Under the pieces are notes generated by a model, which was given only the letters and a program-made list of their open reading frames with translations, was not told the DNA's origin and searched no databases. A stretch of 64,000 nucleotides of DNA from Trichosphaerium sp. ATCC 40318. Taxonomy: Eukaryota; Discosea; Flabellinia; Trichosidae. The DNA lies in assembly GCA_038496445.1 (NCBI GenBank), contig JALMLS010000064.1:774758-838757 (forward strand), given 5' to 3'. Both the position numbers and the translations under genes were made by a program. Shown here in pieces: positions 33,633-44,309 of the stretch; position 1 is the stretch's first letter; the number at the start of each line of letters is the position of its first letter.

Positions 33633-34249
33633 TATTAAGATGGTAAAAGTGTGAGCTTGTGTTGTTTGTGTCTAGCCAGAAATTAGGTTAAACAGGGATG
33701 GGTACAGTATACTCACTTGTTTTTGTGTTAAAAAGTGAAGGGGATCACAGTGGTTGTAATCCTTTGTGATTTCGTAGGAATTAAAAATTGGTCGTTTTCT
33801 CAGAAAAACACCTGACTGGAAAGTGACTTTGCTTTTAAACTCAAAAAGGTGAATTGGAAAACAAGCCAGCCTTGCGGCTGTACGAGAAGCCTTGGTTGTT
33901 TTTATTGACTTTCAGTTTACCAGTGTGACAAACTCTTCAAAATGTCACTCTATCTGAGCTTTAGATGAAACACATTCAAACTGCGTATGTGGAGAATGCG
34001 TTCAACATTTCGTGCAATGGAGGAACAATTGTCAAACACGGAAAATTGTTGGCAAGCCAAAACCAATGGATTTATGTACTTGTTTGTCAGGGGAACGATG
34101 TTCTTGTTCGAGGCTAATTTGTTTATCCTCTACCCCACATTTCACATAGAATCCTGTCCGTACATTTCAAATACCAGTAACCACATACTAACAAGGCGCA
34201 CGTTGTGGATAAAAATCGGATTCAAATCATAGGAAAACAGGGTTTTTTA
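33633..34249. other. Intergenic, no gene accepted
   Basis: About 620 bases. A plus-strand frame of 81 codons (33987-34232) starts with ATG but shows no domain or splice context. The GH5 promoter must be in the left part. Confidence 0.45.
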
Positions 34250-34768
34250 TCACGTTTTTAGTTGGTTGCTACCAAGCATGTCACGTCTTTTATGGAGTAG
34301 CCACGATTTGTACCAATCACAACTATCCTCCCCCTCTCTCTTACCTTTTTTGTAAACCCTATGCTCACAAAACTGACCGTACGCATTCCAACGTTTATAA
34401 TCTCCTTCTCTTACACCATTTGTGTAAAAAATATTTTCTCTTAGTTGTCCATTTTTGAACCAATGTTTGTACTCTCCCTCCTTCTTATCATTGACGTAAA
34501 AACATTGTACCCATACTTGACCGTTCTTATGCCAACTCTTGTACTCTCCTTGTCGTTTGCCATTTTCAAAAAAACATTGTACAACCTCTTTTTTTCGTTC
34601 ACTTTTTCGAATCCAATTTCCATTTTTCTGTAACGAATGATTAAATCTTGTAGTCACTGCCGTTTGTTTACACAGCAAAGGCCATTTTATGTATATCTCA
34701 CAGCTGGAATCCATAATAAGGTGATGTATATCATAAGGAAGCTGTAGAAGCCCACAATCAGCCATCAT
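34250..34768 (-). CDS. MORN-variant (YwqK-type) repeat protein with F-box-like N-terminus, intronless
   Basis: A single exon of 172 codons. The first 45 residues (LLQLPYDIHHLIMDSSCEIY, KWPLLCKQT) resemble a short F-box-like segment. Residues 50-150 hold four to five repeats of about 23 residues of the plan NGxxxGEYKxWxxNGQxxxQ, for example NGKRQGEYKSWHKNGQVWVQ and NDKKEGEYKHWFKNGQLREN. Such MORN-variant repeats occur in bacterial YwqK-like proteins, and F-box plus MORN proteins are common in Marseillevirus-type giant viruses. The lack of introns in an intron-rich region fits acquisition from a bacterium or giant virus, but conserved host families also exist. Function unknown; probably protein-protein contact. 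Confidence 0.75.
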   Translation of the reverse strand: MMADCGLLQLPYDIHHLIMDSSCEIYIKWPLLCKQTAVTTRFNHSLQKNGNWIRKSERKKEVVQCFFENGKRQGEYKSWHKNGQVWVQCFYVNDKKEGEYKHWFKNGQLRENIFYTNGVREGDYKRWNAYGQFCEHRVYKKGKREGEDSCDWYKSWLLHKRRDMLGSNQLKT

Positions 34769-35377
34769 TCGTACGGGAAAACTGAAAAAAGGCCTGGTAG
34801 CGTTGTGTTAAGAGTTTCCCCACTTTTTTCGCAAGTGTTACGCGTATGAACAACGATGTGATAACCTCTTGATGTAGATGGGCGATTTGCTAACAATCAC
34901 GTGATTTAAATTGGTTGACTGCTATGCGTTCTTTCAGGCGGTAATGTCACTCTACCTCGTTTTCCGAGTTACAATCCTTGCTAGAGTTTAACTCAATCAA
35001 GCCTAGGGAACCTTACACAATTCCAGTGATTGTGCAAAGGGTTCGAATAGATTTAATCAATGGTACTGAACGCAATCAAGGCGACAATGCCATACGCGGT
35101 AGGACCGTAGCTTTACTCGGGACAAGAACCACATTCGCTTACAAAGTCAACCGCACGTGGCAAAAAATTCGAACAGAGATTCGAACAAACGCCAGAATAC
35201 ACCCGACCGTCATAATGCATTCCCATGATTTAAAAGAACTGTAATACCTCAGTGCTTGATAGGTAAACGGCTTACTTAAAAATACCGTTCAAGTTGAACA
35301 TCGTTCACATAAAAATACCGTTCACTTCGTTCGAAACGGCATTCAAACCAGCTCTACAACCAACAAAACAGCATCGA
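34769..35377. other. Intergenic between divergent intronless genes
   Basis: About 600 bases. An open frame at 34978-35244 has no ATG start (it begins with TTG) and no recognised domain, so it is not called. One CACGTG lies near 34899 and another near 35154. Confidence 0.4.
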
Positions 35378-35887
35378 ATGCAAGTTAAATACACACTTGG
35401 TCCTTCTACGATAACAGAAGCTGGTAGAGGTATTTTTGCTGCTGAATTCATTCCAAAGGGCACTCTCGTGTGGAAATGGCGTCAAATAGACCACGTGATA
35501 TTTAGCGATGCTGAGCAGATGAATGACTTTCTAACTAACAAGCCAGACGAAGAAATACGAAGTATTCTGGAGCATACGTATGGTTTTCATGGGTTTGTGA
35601 TGTACGAGCTAGATGCTCATAAATATACAAACCATCACGCTACAGAATACAATGTTGGCCATAATCACGACCTCCCTCACGATGAGAAACTGTGGAAAAT
35701 ATTCGCATTGAAAGATATACAAGAGGGAGATGAATTTTTCGAAAATTATGCACGTGAGCTAGAAAAAAGCGGTCCTTCTTGGTGGCAGAAGCTTGTTGAC
35801 AAATATCGCGTTCCTTTTTTCGACGGGGATCTTCCCGTCGAGTTCAGGGCAGATGCTTCGCCGGCTACAGTAAAGTCAGTGTCGTAA
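35378..35887 (+). CDS. Small SET-domain protein, intronless
   Basis: Probable lysine methyltransferase of about 170 residues. The ATG at 35378 is the first in frame; upstream codons to 35294 lack an ATG. SET motifs in order: EAGRGIFAAEFIPKGTLVW (the first SET block), a helical insert (EEIRSILEHTYGFHGFVMYE), HKYTNHHATEYNVGHNHD (the NHxxxxN pseudoknot block), and FALKDIQEGDEFFENYAREL (the GEE-xx-Y block carrying the catalytic Tyr). No pre-SET or post-SET Cys clusters are present. Short SET proteins of this kind occur in many protists, algae and bacteria. Like its neighbour at 34250 it has no introns. Confidence 0.7.
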   Translation: MQVKYTLGPSTITEAGRGIFAAEFIPKGTLVWKWRQIDHVIFSDAEQMNDFLTNKPDEEIRSILEHTYGFHGFVMYELDAHKYTNHHATEYNVGHNHDLPHDEKLWKIFALKDIQEGDEFFENYARELEKSGPSWWQKLVDKYRVPFFDGDLPVEFRADASPATVKSVS

Positions 35888-36668
35888 CGCCAAGACTGAG
35901 AAGACAAATTATAATCTAATACATAAGTTCCTCACTGAACCAAATCATGAAATTACGTACATTCTCATATAAACATTGTATAAATAATACTGCAGGAAAT
36001 AAAACTTAATCAAAACATAGCTGTTTTCGGTTACATTTTAAGTAACAAAGCCGTTTCTAACTGAGCAGCACGAAGCACTCCATTTGGTAGCGTCGGAGGC
36101 AGTCTAAGTTTGCGCTCGACATAATTAAATACGTTGACTTTTACGCGTTTTTTAGGCTTCTTTTAGGCTATCGTATTAAGGCAATATTCACACCATTGTA
36201 GGTATAGACTGCCATCAGACAAAGGGTGCTACAAACACATTGAAGTGGTACACGACACTAAACAAGCTCTACAACCATTCTAGTTAACTTTATATGTTCA
36301 AATACACGTACAAAGTGATAAAAAGAGGTTCAGGCAAGATATAAAAAAAATAGCACGTGATTGGATCAAACGTCAAAAAAACGTCATTACAGGCACATGT
36401 CCGCGCAAAAAAGTGACAAGCTAGGTAGCCATACACCTTTGTTTTGCCGCTAAAATTATCTAGGTTAAAAAGGCTTAATACTGGGCTTTCAACCACTCCA
36501 TGCATAGAAATTTTGATTTATAAGCGTGCAGGACTATATTTAATCAAAACAAAGTGGCTGGTGGATCTTTTTTGAAAAACTTCGAGTTCACTGAACCTGA
36601 AGAACCTTAAACCTAATTAGTGCGTACAGCGTCATCATATTTTCAACTCCGCTTCTGGTGTAACACAA
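35888..36668. other. Intergenic with possible exon remnant on the minus strand
   Basis: 780 bases without a clear gene. On the minus strand, 36220-36175 and 36136-36045 can be joined (a GTGAAT...AAAAG intron) to read GSLYLQWFNVFNYVERKLRL and then LPPTLPNGVLRAAQLETALL before a stop. This looks coding but has no start or partner exon, so it is noted only as a possible small or decayed gene. Confidence 0.3.
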
Positions 36669-38809
36669 ATGGCCGAACAAAATACTCCTACAGACAATAT
36701 AGAGAATGCTGAAGCATCAGAGGCAGCAATTGTTGAAAAAACAGATGAAAACGAACAAACCGATGCCGATAAGGAAGAAAAACAAGGTCTAATGTCTTTG
36801 GCTGGGTCTAAACTTCGAGCTGGCATTAAATCTACAACTAATGCGTTGCAAGCAATGAAAGCACTATCAGCAATGATAACAGACGATGGTACGCATGAAT
36901 ACAACGTCTTAGAGTATTAAAACACTTTTTCCTCCCTTAGATGACGCAGAAGGAAAATCGATAAAATACGTACTGGAGAAGAGTTTGGCTAAATTCGCGA
37001 AACTGAAGAAAAAAAAATTCAAAGCAAGTGACTTTGGAAGCCAACTGGACTCTTTAACAAAGCTATTGGTAGTTCTTTATGCAAAAAACAGAGCTCCTAA
37101 ATCAGATCGTATCGTTTTTACTCAAGAACAGCGTGATACTTACTTGGATTACATTCAAATTGCTTCATCTTCTTATATATCTACTGAGGATAAGTTTAAA
37201 GAGTCTTTGAAGGACTTTAGAACATTTAAAGAGCTGACAGTTCATTATTATCAAAAATCCTCTAAATGCGCAGACGGGGAGTTTCAACTTGCGTTTAATG
37301 TACTCAAACATGGTGAAGATGATGGCAAGACTACTTGGATTCTTACTATCAGAGGAACTGCACAGATTACAGATGTTGCAGCTGATTTGATAGCAGATTC
37401 TGTAGCATTGCCTAACGCAAAGGTAAACAAAAAGTTTATCCGTGGACATTTTGACACTATCTTTTTTTGCAATGTGTCAAATGACTGACTCATTTTTAGG
37501 GAAAGAAAACAAAATTGAAGGCACACAAAGGAGCTTTGATTTCAGCAAAGGCATTATTAAAGAAAGTAATGTTAGTACTAGACGATGACGTAAAGGTACC
37601 GGTCATTTTCTTTTTTACGGAAAAAAAATGAGTTAAAACAAAGCCCTCTGACTTTTTTTAAGGAAGGAGATAAACTAATTATTATGGGACATAGTCTTGG
37701 TGGTGGTGTATCTGCTGTTTTGAAATACTTGTTTTCCCTTGAAACGAAACGTATGTGTTAACTCTGCTGCCTATTTTTCTTTCTCTTTTTTTATCGTGCA
37801 ATCCTAAAGAAAAACGTCTTTATGTTGCTCCTAGTATAGAATGTTAATAAGATGTTTAACGCTTTGTTTTTAGCGATTTACAAAGATGCCAAGTGCTTTG
37901 TTTTTGCTCCAGCAGCTACTCTTTCAGGTCATCCAGAATTACATAAGGATATTACTTGTTTTGTGCGTCAAGATGACTTGGTTCCTCGCCTTTCTCTTGG
38001 TAATATGGAACATATATTTGAGCTCTATGATAATAACTGTTCAAACAGTGGTTGGATGTCGTACGTAGTACATAAAAACAAGAAACCCCAAAACAGCAAG
38101 ACAAGTTTCTCTATTTTTTGTAAACCACTTTATTAGCTTCTATGTTCTAAGAATTTTTTACGAATAGCAAGGCAATGTCATTTGGTAAAACGCTTGTGAA
38201 TGAAATGACAGAAGATAAACCTATGCCTCTTGATAATCTACGCCTTCCTGGAGAGACTGTATATCATCTATGGACAAGAAAAACATACGGTGATGATGGA
38301 GTGTATAACAGAGAAAACGGAGAGTTCAAGACTCTAGTATTTTCGACATCTTGTATTAAGGTACCTCCAACAAACCTTCAACATGCCAAGAAAAAAAGAA
38401 AGAAAACTGAAACAACAAAATGAGAAAAGCTATTGTACTGACGTTGACTTTTTAGGATCATTTTCTGAATGGGTTTACAAAGTCCATACTTCAATTTGAT
38501 GAACGTGGCGATGAAGACAGAAAGACAGGTAAATGGGGTGCTATAGGAAATACAGTTTCATCTATGATTGATGATCAAGGTAAGAAGAACAACGCAAAAC
38601 AAATAAAAGAAAAGGGAGATAAGGCAGAATCAAAAAAAAAATAAAGTGATTGTTCCCTGAAGCAAACTGCTTACCTTGGACAGCTTGGTGGGTTTTTGAA
38701 GATGGGTTTTTATTTATACAGTATTTATAATTCAGACGCCAAGTCAGGCATCAAGTTTGGTGAATCTAAGCGACAAAGGACGTCAGTTCAGTTGAAGAAC
38801 AAAAATTAA
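36669..38809 (+). CDS. Class 3 lipase (alpha/beta-hydrolase)
   Basis: Intracellular lipase of the fungal Lipase_3 / diacylglycerol-lipase type; no signal peptide. The N-terminus is acidic (DENEQTDADKEEKQGL), then a long helical region. The core shows WILTIRGTAQITDVAADLIAD (oxyanion strand), the nucleophile elbow GHSLGGGVSAVLKYL (about 37685), AKCFVFAPAATLSGHPEL, then ITCFVRQDDLVPRLSLGN, whose Asp is the likely acid. A His in LRLPGETVYHLWTRK (about 38270) is the candidate third member. The final exon ends SVQLKNKN. Introns are roughly 50-110 bases. The stop is four bases from the stop of the convergent gene at 38814. Confidence 0.85.
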
Positions 38810-38813
38810 AAAA

Positions 38814-39607
38814 TCATGTTGAATTTTTTTTGTTACCTTCAAGCTCCACGTGCGCACAACATAATGTGAAACAGTCAACGTATGTTGGTGGTTCTATTGG
38901 TACGAAAGCCATCTAAATAGTAAGTTTCAAATTTAAACCTCATAGTGGTGACGTACTTCAATGCGACCTTCTTCATTGTTTTCGAAATTTATAGTAATTT
39001 CTCCCCAACTAGGTTCTGTAGCTTTGTTTCTTATCTGACAGCTATGTCCTGATGCAGTTTGTACAGGAAATGTCATTTCGAAATTGTTTGAGTTTGCTTC
39101 CTAACACTTCACTTTACATCGCGTTATACGCGTTCATACGTACGCAAGTTGTTATTTTCGCGGTAGTTGAGCGAATATCAACGCTCAGAGCTCCTCTGGT
39201 TAATATCTTTAATGTACAACGCTGTTCTTCACCAAGGTAAGCTGCTTGAACAAGCTGAGAGCCTGTAAAACGTTAATAACGCAATTGATGCATAAACCAT
39301 CACCTGGTTCGAATAATACTGCATACTGACTACCACAAGTATTATCATCTACTTCTGGTACCTGCACACCCTTTGGTACAACAGCAACGACGCCACCACT
39401 GACTTCCCAGCCTTTAATGCCCATGTCACCAGCGCCATTATCCCTTACAGCACAAGGCCTTGTCTCCATTTCGCACGGCGGGTTATCTAGGTCCCCATTG
39501 TACGAATGCTGTTCCATATCATCTGGGCACTGGTACAAGTCTCCTTTACACGCTAATAAAAGCGTAGCTATTATAAAGAGTATCTTACAAGCTCGTGCAG
39601 CGCACAT
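38814..39607 (-). CDS. Small secreted Cys-containing protein, unknown
   Basis: The ATG at 39607 gives a signal peptide (KILFIIATLLLACKG). The mature part reads DLYQCPDDMEQHSYNGDLDN, PPCEMETRPCAVRDNGAGDM, GWEVSGGVVAVVPKG and CGSQYAVLFEPG, then across an intron QLVQAAYLGEEQRCTLKI and later ATEPSWGEITINFENNEEG. The pattern of alternating strands and paired Cys suggests a secreted beta-sandwich, perhaps a binding module. No family was recognised. The last junction (GTACGTCACC...TTTAG) gives an end at LEGNKKNST; without it the frame stops slightly earlier at HHYEV. Confidence 0.6.
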
Positions 39608-39848
39608 GTAGTGTAAACAAAGCATTAACTTATAAGTTAAAATGTGCCAGTTTTCTACCAAATCCCAAAGCACGGTTTACAACCTCATTTGTATATTTTA
39701 CAGTGTTTTACTATCTGTGGCGTTAGTTGGGCTACAACTTCAGAGTCAAAAGGGAGCACGTGATACAAGAGAAACAAGAAGTTTATTTACACCTTTGGGA
39801 CAAATAAAAATGGTGTTTTGGTTTTTTTTGGGTTGTTCTTTGTTTTTA

Positions 39849-42800
39849 TCACCGTGAGTCCCTATCATTATCAAAATTTGGTCTATCTCTATTTTTTCTT
39901 TTCTGTTTGTATGCTTTTCTTTCCATAAACTTTTGAAGTTTTCCTGTCTTGCTCAGTCTCTTGAATTTGGATTTCAACATTTCCTCATTAATCTGCCTAT
40001 CTGATAATACAAATGGCTTTTGTCCTCTCTCAACCCTCTCAAGTTGCTCTTTCTTATGTCTAGATATTATCTCTGATTTTTCTACCTTATCCAATCGCTT
40101 TTGTTTCTTTTGTCGCTAAAGAAGAAACATGGTAAATACAAAGAAACACGTAACAATTGTTGGGTTTTAATTTGGAAAAAAACTGAAAAAAAACAAAAAA
40201 ACGCTCTTCTTACCAGTGTGTTAATAGCACTCTGTAATTTTGCTCTATCTTCATCACTATGTCTTTTACGTTTCAATTCCTTAACTAATCCATTCAATTC
40301 CTTTTCTTCCATTTCAGCAATGAACTTATACTGCTCTCTAAAGGAAACAATGAGAAACGCAAAAAAAACCAACCAAACTATCACAAAAAACATACCCTAC
40401 GAACGGACTGACGTGTTTTCTTGATACAACATCAAACCTAGGATCACGGCCACGTTCTTTTCTTATACGCTGGAGTGGTGCTGGCTTTACCTTACTAGAT
40501 ATCTCAGCTGGTTGGTCACCTGTTTTTTTATGACCACGTTTCTGTCTAATCTCGTATGCTCTTTCTCTTGCATCGTGTCTCTTTATACCAAACAGAGACT
40601 TACGTTGTGTTGCATCTTTTTGTTGCTTTAAAATATCACCAAATGAAGTACTTGCAAGTCCAGCATCCTATTAAAGAAAAAAAATTAATCACGTGGCTAA
40701 CAAAAGAGTAAACAAAAAAAGAAAATAAACGTACTTCCAAAACAGAATTAAAGCCTTCTTTTTTATCTTCATCCATAGGCTCTACACCATCGTCCTGAAC
40801 TCTTCTCTAAATAGCATAGTCAATATTTAAACCAACAGATGGCACAGTCATACACGTTTTACAGGACGCTCAATTCTCTGGCGTTGTACTGGCATTTGCG
40901 TAGGTAATCGTCGTTTAGTACCCTTTGCTGTTTTAACACTTCTAAAAAAGATGTCAGTTTCGGACTTTCTGCACTCTTTTTGTTTGCTACTCACCGTTTC
41001 TTTAAGCTCCACATGCCCCAATCAGACTCACTTGAGTCATCGGAGTCTTTACTATTATCATCATCTGAGGAACCATCTTCATCAGAAGAGGACGAAGATG
41101 AATCACTAGATTCTGATTTTTTAGGGTTTAAGCCGAATAAGTCAGCAGATGTTACACCTGATGCTTTTGTAGACATTTGCATAGGTGCACCAGAATCAGA
41201 CGAAGACTCTTCACTCTCTTCAATAGGCATACGATCTAGATTTGAGTTAAAACAAACAAAAGAAGAGCAAGAAAAAAGCCAGAAATGCTTACCTGCAGAT
41301 GGTTTACCCGTTTTTATCAAAGCTGGACCAGAATCGTCCTCGCTATCACTTGCTTCAATTGTCTTTTGTGTCATTGCACGTTCTGCTAACATACGTCTTC
41401 TATTTTGTGAACCATTTCTTTGTTCGTTTTTAGATGACTGCATTGCTGGAGCACCATCAGAGTCACTTGAACTCTCGCTGATTTCACGCCTTGAAGAAGT
41501 TACTTTCTTAGGTTGTGTTTGTTGTCTCCCTGAACGTCTTGTACTCTGACTTTCCCTGTTCTTGCTTGATTGTATAGTAGGAGCTCCTGAAGATGAACTG
41601 TCACTTTCAGAAGAGTCTATAGGTTTAGATTTAACACTACGCATAGCAGTAATGTTTCTAGACATTGATCTGTCATTAGTTGATCTGGCAGGCTTTTTAT
41701 CAGAAGATCTGCTTGTTTTAGAGCTCATTGCTACTGGTGGTCCAGAGGAAGACGAAGAGTCGCTATCAAAAGTCTTAGGTGCTGGTTTAACTCTTTTAAC
41801 TGGAGTAGAAGAGCGTCTTGTTTCGTGTTTTGTAGGACGCTTTGTCGAAGCCGTTTCAGGTGGACCAGAATCACTGTCACTATCGCTTTGCATTGCTTGT
41901 TCACGCACTGGTTTCCGTTGAGTTTGTGTACGTTTTTGTGGTATTGGTGGGTTTGTTGGTTCTTTTTCAACAGGTGGAGGAGCAAATTGCCTACTTGGCT
42001 TAAATTTTGAAGCATCAAACTCTTCATCTGATGAAGAAGAAAATTCATCATTTACGCTTGTTGATTTCTTTGGTTTTTTTTGATTCTGTTGCTTCCTTGA
42101 TGAACTCGAAACAGGTCGTTTCATTGTTTGTTTAGTTTGTGGTTTCTGATCTTCGTCAGAATCGTCAGAAGATGAATCATCTGGGAAAGAAGCTTCTTTG
42201 AATACTTTTCCTTTTGGTGATCCTTTAACAATTCTAGATGTTCCTGAAGTGTTCGTAGATGCACGCTGAGGTGTCTTTCTTGTTGCTTGAACTACTGGCT
42301 CTTCATCAGAGTCATCTGAATCATCAGGAAATGATGCCTCTTTAAAGTGTTTCCCTTTTGATACTTGGCCATTGTTTTGTCTCTGAACAGGACGTGATCG
42401 TTGTTGAGTACGTTGTGGGGGTTGTTTAAATTTTTGTTGTGTTGGCTGGTCTTCAGAAGAATCATCTGAATCATCCGGAAATGAAGCCTCTTTGAATCTC
42501 TTGCCTTGTGGTGGATCTCTGTCTCTACGCATTGGCTGTGTTTGGCGACGCACTGGAGGCTCTTGTCTTGAGGTTCTTCTAGTACTTGTTTGTTGCATTG
42601 GAGCAGAGTCAGAGTCATCTGAGTCATCCGGAAATGATGCCTCTTTGAAACGTTTTCCACGCTCTTCTCTATTATTACCACGGCTGTTGTTGCGTCTATC
42701 ATCGCTATATCTATCGTGTTCCATTCGCTTAGGAGATGGTTCACGCATAGGACCTGGTTCAGGAGGAGGTTGCTCTTTGTAGCCGCGAGGAGCGCCCCAT

Positions 42801-43330
42801 GATTCCCCTGATAGTAAAAGTTAATTTGCTGTGACAGATGTCAGGCTAAGAGAATTTTGTAACGTACAAGGACTATCGTCATAATTACGTGTACTACGAC
42901 CTCTATCACCGTGCACGCGCATTCGTCCTCTATCATCGCGAAATTCATTATTATTGCTCCTTCTGTCATTACGACCCCAGTCGTCGCGTGGTCTGTCCCA
43001 TTCATTGCGTATTCTACTAGCTTTCCCTGTTGTGAAAACGCCAAAGTGCTCACCTTTGTAGATTTCAACATTATCCTCTCCAGTTGGTCTAAACGTGCTA
43101 CCCTTGGATGGGGCAACAAAGAAATCGTCTATTTCCGCTTTTGATGCTGGTTGGGGTCTGTCACGTTGAACTGTTGGTTTGACGTCATTTTCCGCATCAA
43201 TACTACGCCTTGATGCCCTTTCTCGGTCTGGTTCGTCATCATGAAAAAAATCTGATAATTCTCTGTCTTTGCGCTTTTTAACTATTCTACGTTCCTTCTT
43301 GTTTCGCCGTTTGCGATCATAGTCAGTCAT
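39849..43330 (-). CDS. Rrp36-family rRNA-processing protein with long Ser/Asp repeat extension
   Basis: The C-terminal third matches Rrp36, a nucleolar protein needed for early 18S rRNA cleavage: STSFGDILKQQKDATQRKSL, RGHKKTGDQPAEISSK, RGRDPRFDVVSRKHVSPF, EYKFIAEMEEKELN-like helices, and SEIISRHKKEQLERVERGQK to the end. Ahead of it lies an extension of over 700 residues. It starts MTDYDRKRRNKKERRIVKKR, then carries four copies of GK[RHV]FKEASFPDDS followed by acidic Ser/Asp runs, then about seven units of acidic Ser/Asp clusters ending GPP or GAP. These are dense CK2-type sites as in Nopp140-like nucleolar proteins. The two parts are joined by a GTGAGT...TTTTTAG intron at about 40990; its donor overlaps a TGA, so retention would end the protein after SLKKR. 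They could be two genes, but the Rrp36 part has no good start of its own. Confidence 0.75.
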
Positions 43331-43457
43331 GACTGACGTTCGGCTACCAGAAAGTGTACAAAACAGTAAAGCAAGTTATTTTACCACAATGGCAAACGAA
43401 AAGAGCTGACCGACACCACAGCTTTTTTTATTGTTACTTCAACTCAAAGCAACAATT

Positions 43458-44146
43458 ATGGGCGTCTTATCTGTTATTAGCTTCCTTGTCACTGCACTTT
43501 TCACTTTCGTTTTCATTATGGCTGGAACCGTAAAGGTTTCACCACTTGTAGACCCTGCTATTCATGAGGAAATGAAGCAAAACTTTCAAGAGAAATGGGC
43601 CCGTACGTTAAAAATGCAATAAACCGACTGAACCTTACGCCTTTGTAGCAATATTTGGATTAGAGGAGCTACAAGAAGAGTTTCGTGTTGGTCTTGGTGC
43701 CACCGAAATTATCTGCGCACTACTACTTTGGACTCCACTATCTACACTCTCAAACCTCGTATTGATGGTATGTAACACGTCAACGTTAATTTGTTTTTAC
43801 CAAAAACCGTCTAAATCTCCGCCTGCGCTCAAAAACAACGCTAGAGCAACTTTGACACTAAGAAAATCCTTTATTATTGCTCGTGACTCACATCAACACG
43901 GGTCCATTAACTTCGTTTTCTCCGCTTCTCATCAACTACTTAGGTCATTATGGGCGGCGCTGTGTACAGCCACGTTACCGTAGACGATCCACAAGAGAAA
44001 ATTATGGCAAGTCTTTGTTGGCCTTGTTTTGAAGCTAATTTTTTTCTTATCTTTAGGCTCCTGCAATTCTAGGCGCTGGACTATTCGTTCTTTTCGTACT
44101 TAACATGGCAAGCGGATCATCCAAGCAAAAATCAAAGACTGCTTAA
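43458..44146 (+). CDS. DoxX-like small membrane protein
   Basis: Four-helix membrane protein of the DoxX/TMEM35 type. The start MGVLSVISFLVTALFTFVFI is followed by AGTVKVSPLVDPAIHEEMKQ, matching the loop after helix 1 in this family. Later exons give VGLGATEIICALLLWTPLST (helix 2 with the conserved G-x-x-E) and AILGAGLFVLFVLNMASG near the C-terminus, which ends KQKSKTA. Three introns of about 50-180 bases. Eukaryotic members sit in ER or peroxisome membranes; role here unknown. Confidence 0.75.
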
Positions 44147-44309
44147 AAAACAAAGCAAACCCTTTGCTAGTACTATACTATTACCTCTCTTCGAGCGTTT
44201 AGAAACAAGAACCAATAAAAAAATGCTCTCCCTTAGTCAGTTAAGCACTCACCGCCCAGTACACTTCTGCTACGTTACAACTGGCTTCCCTGCACGACCA
44301 ACAGTAAGC

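Noticed and set aside
33987-34232. 81-codon plus-strand frame with ATG
   Set aside because: No recognisable domain, no conserved-looking composition and no splice context; kept only as part of the intergenic entry.
34978-35244. 88-codon plus-strand frame
   Set aside because: No ATG at its start, no domain, and located in the spacer between two intronless genes.
40980-41921. Long plus-strand Ser/Glu/Leu-rich frames
   Set aside because: Antisense shadows of the Ser/Asp repeat region of the Rrp36-type gene on the minus strand.
42160-42690. Regularly spaced DNA repeats that could suggest a CRISPR or satellite array
   Set aside because: They are coding repeats (GK.FKEASFPDDS) of unequal spacing in one open frame; no spacers of constant length and the organism is eukaryotic.
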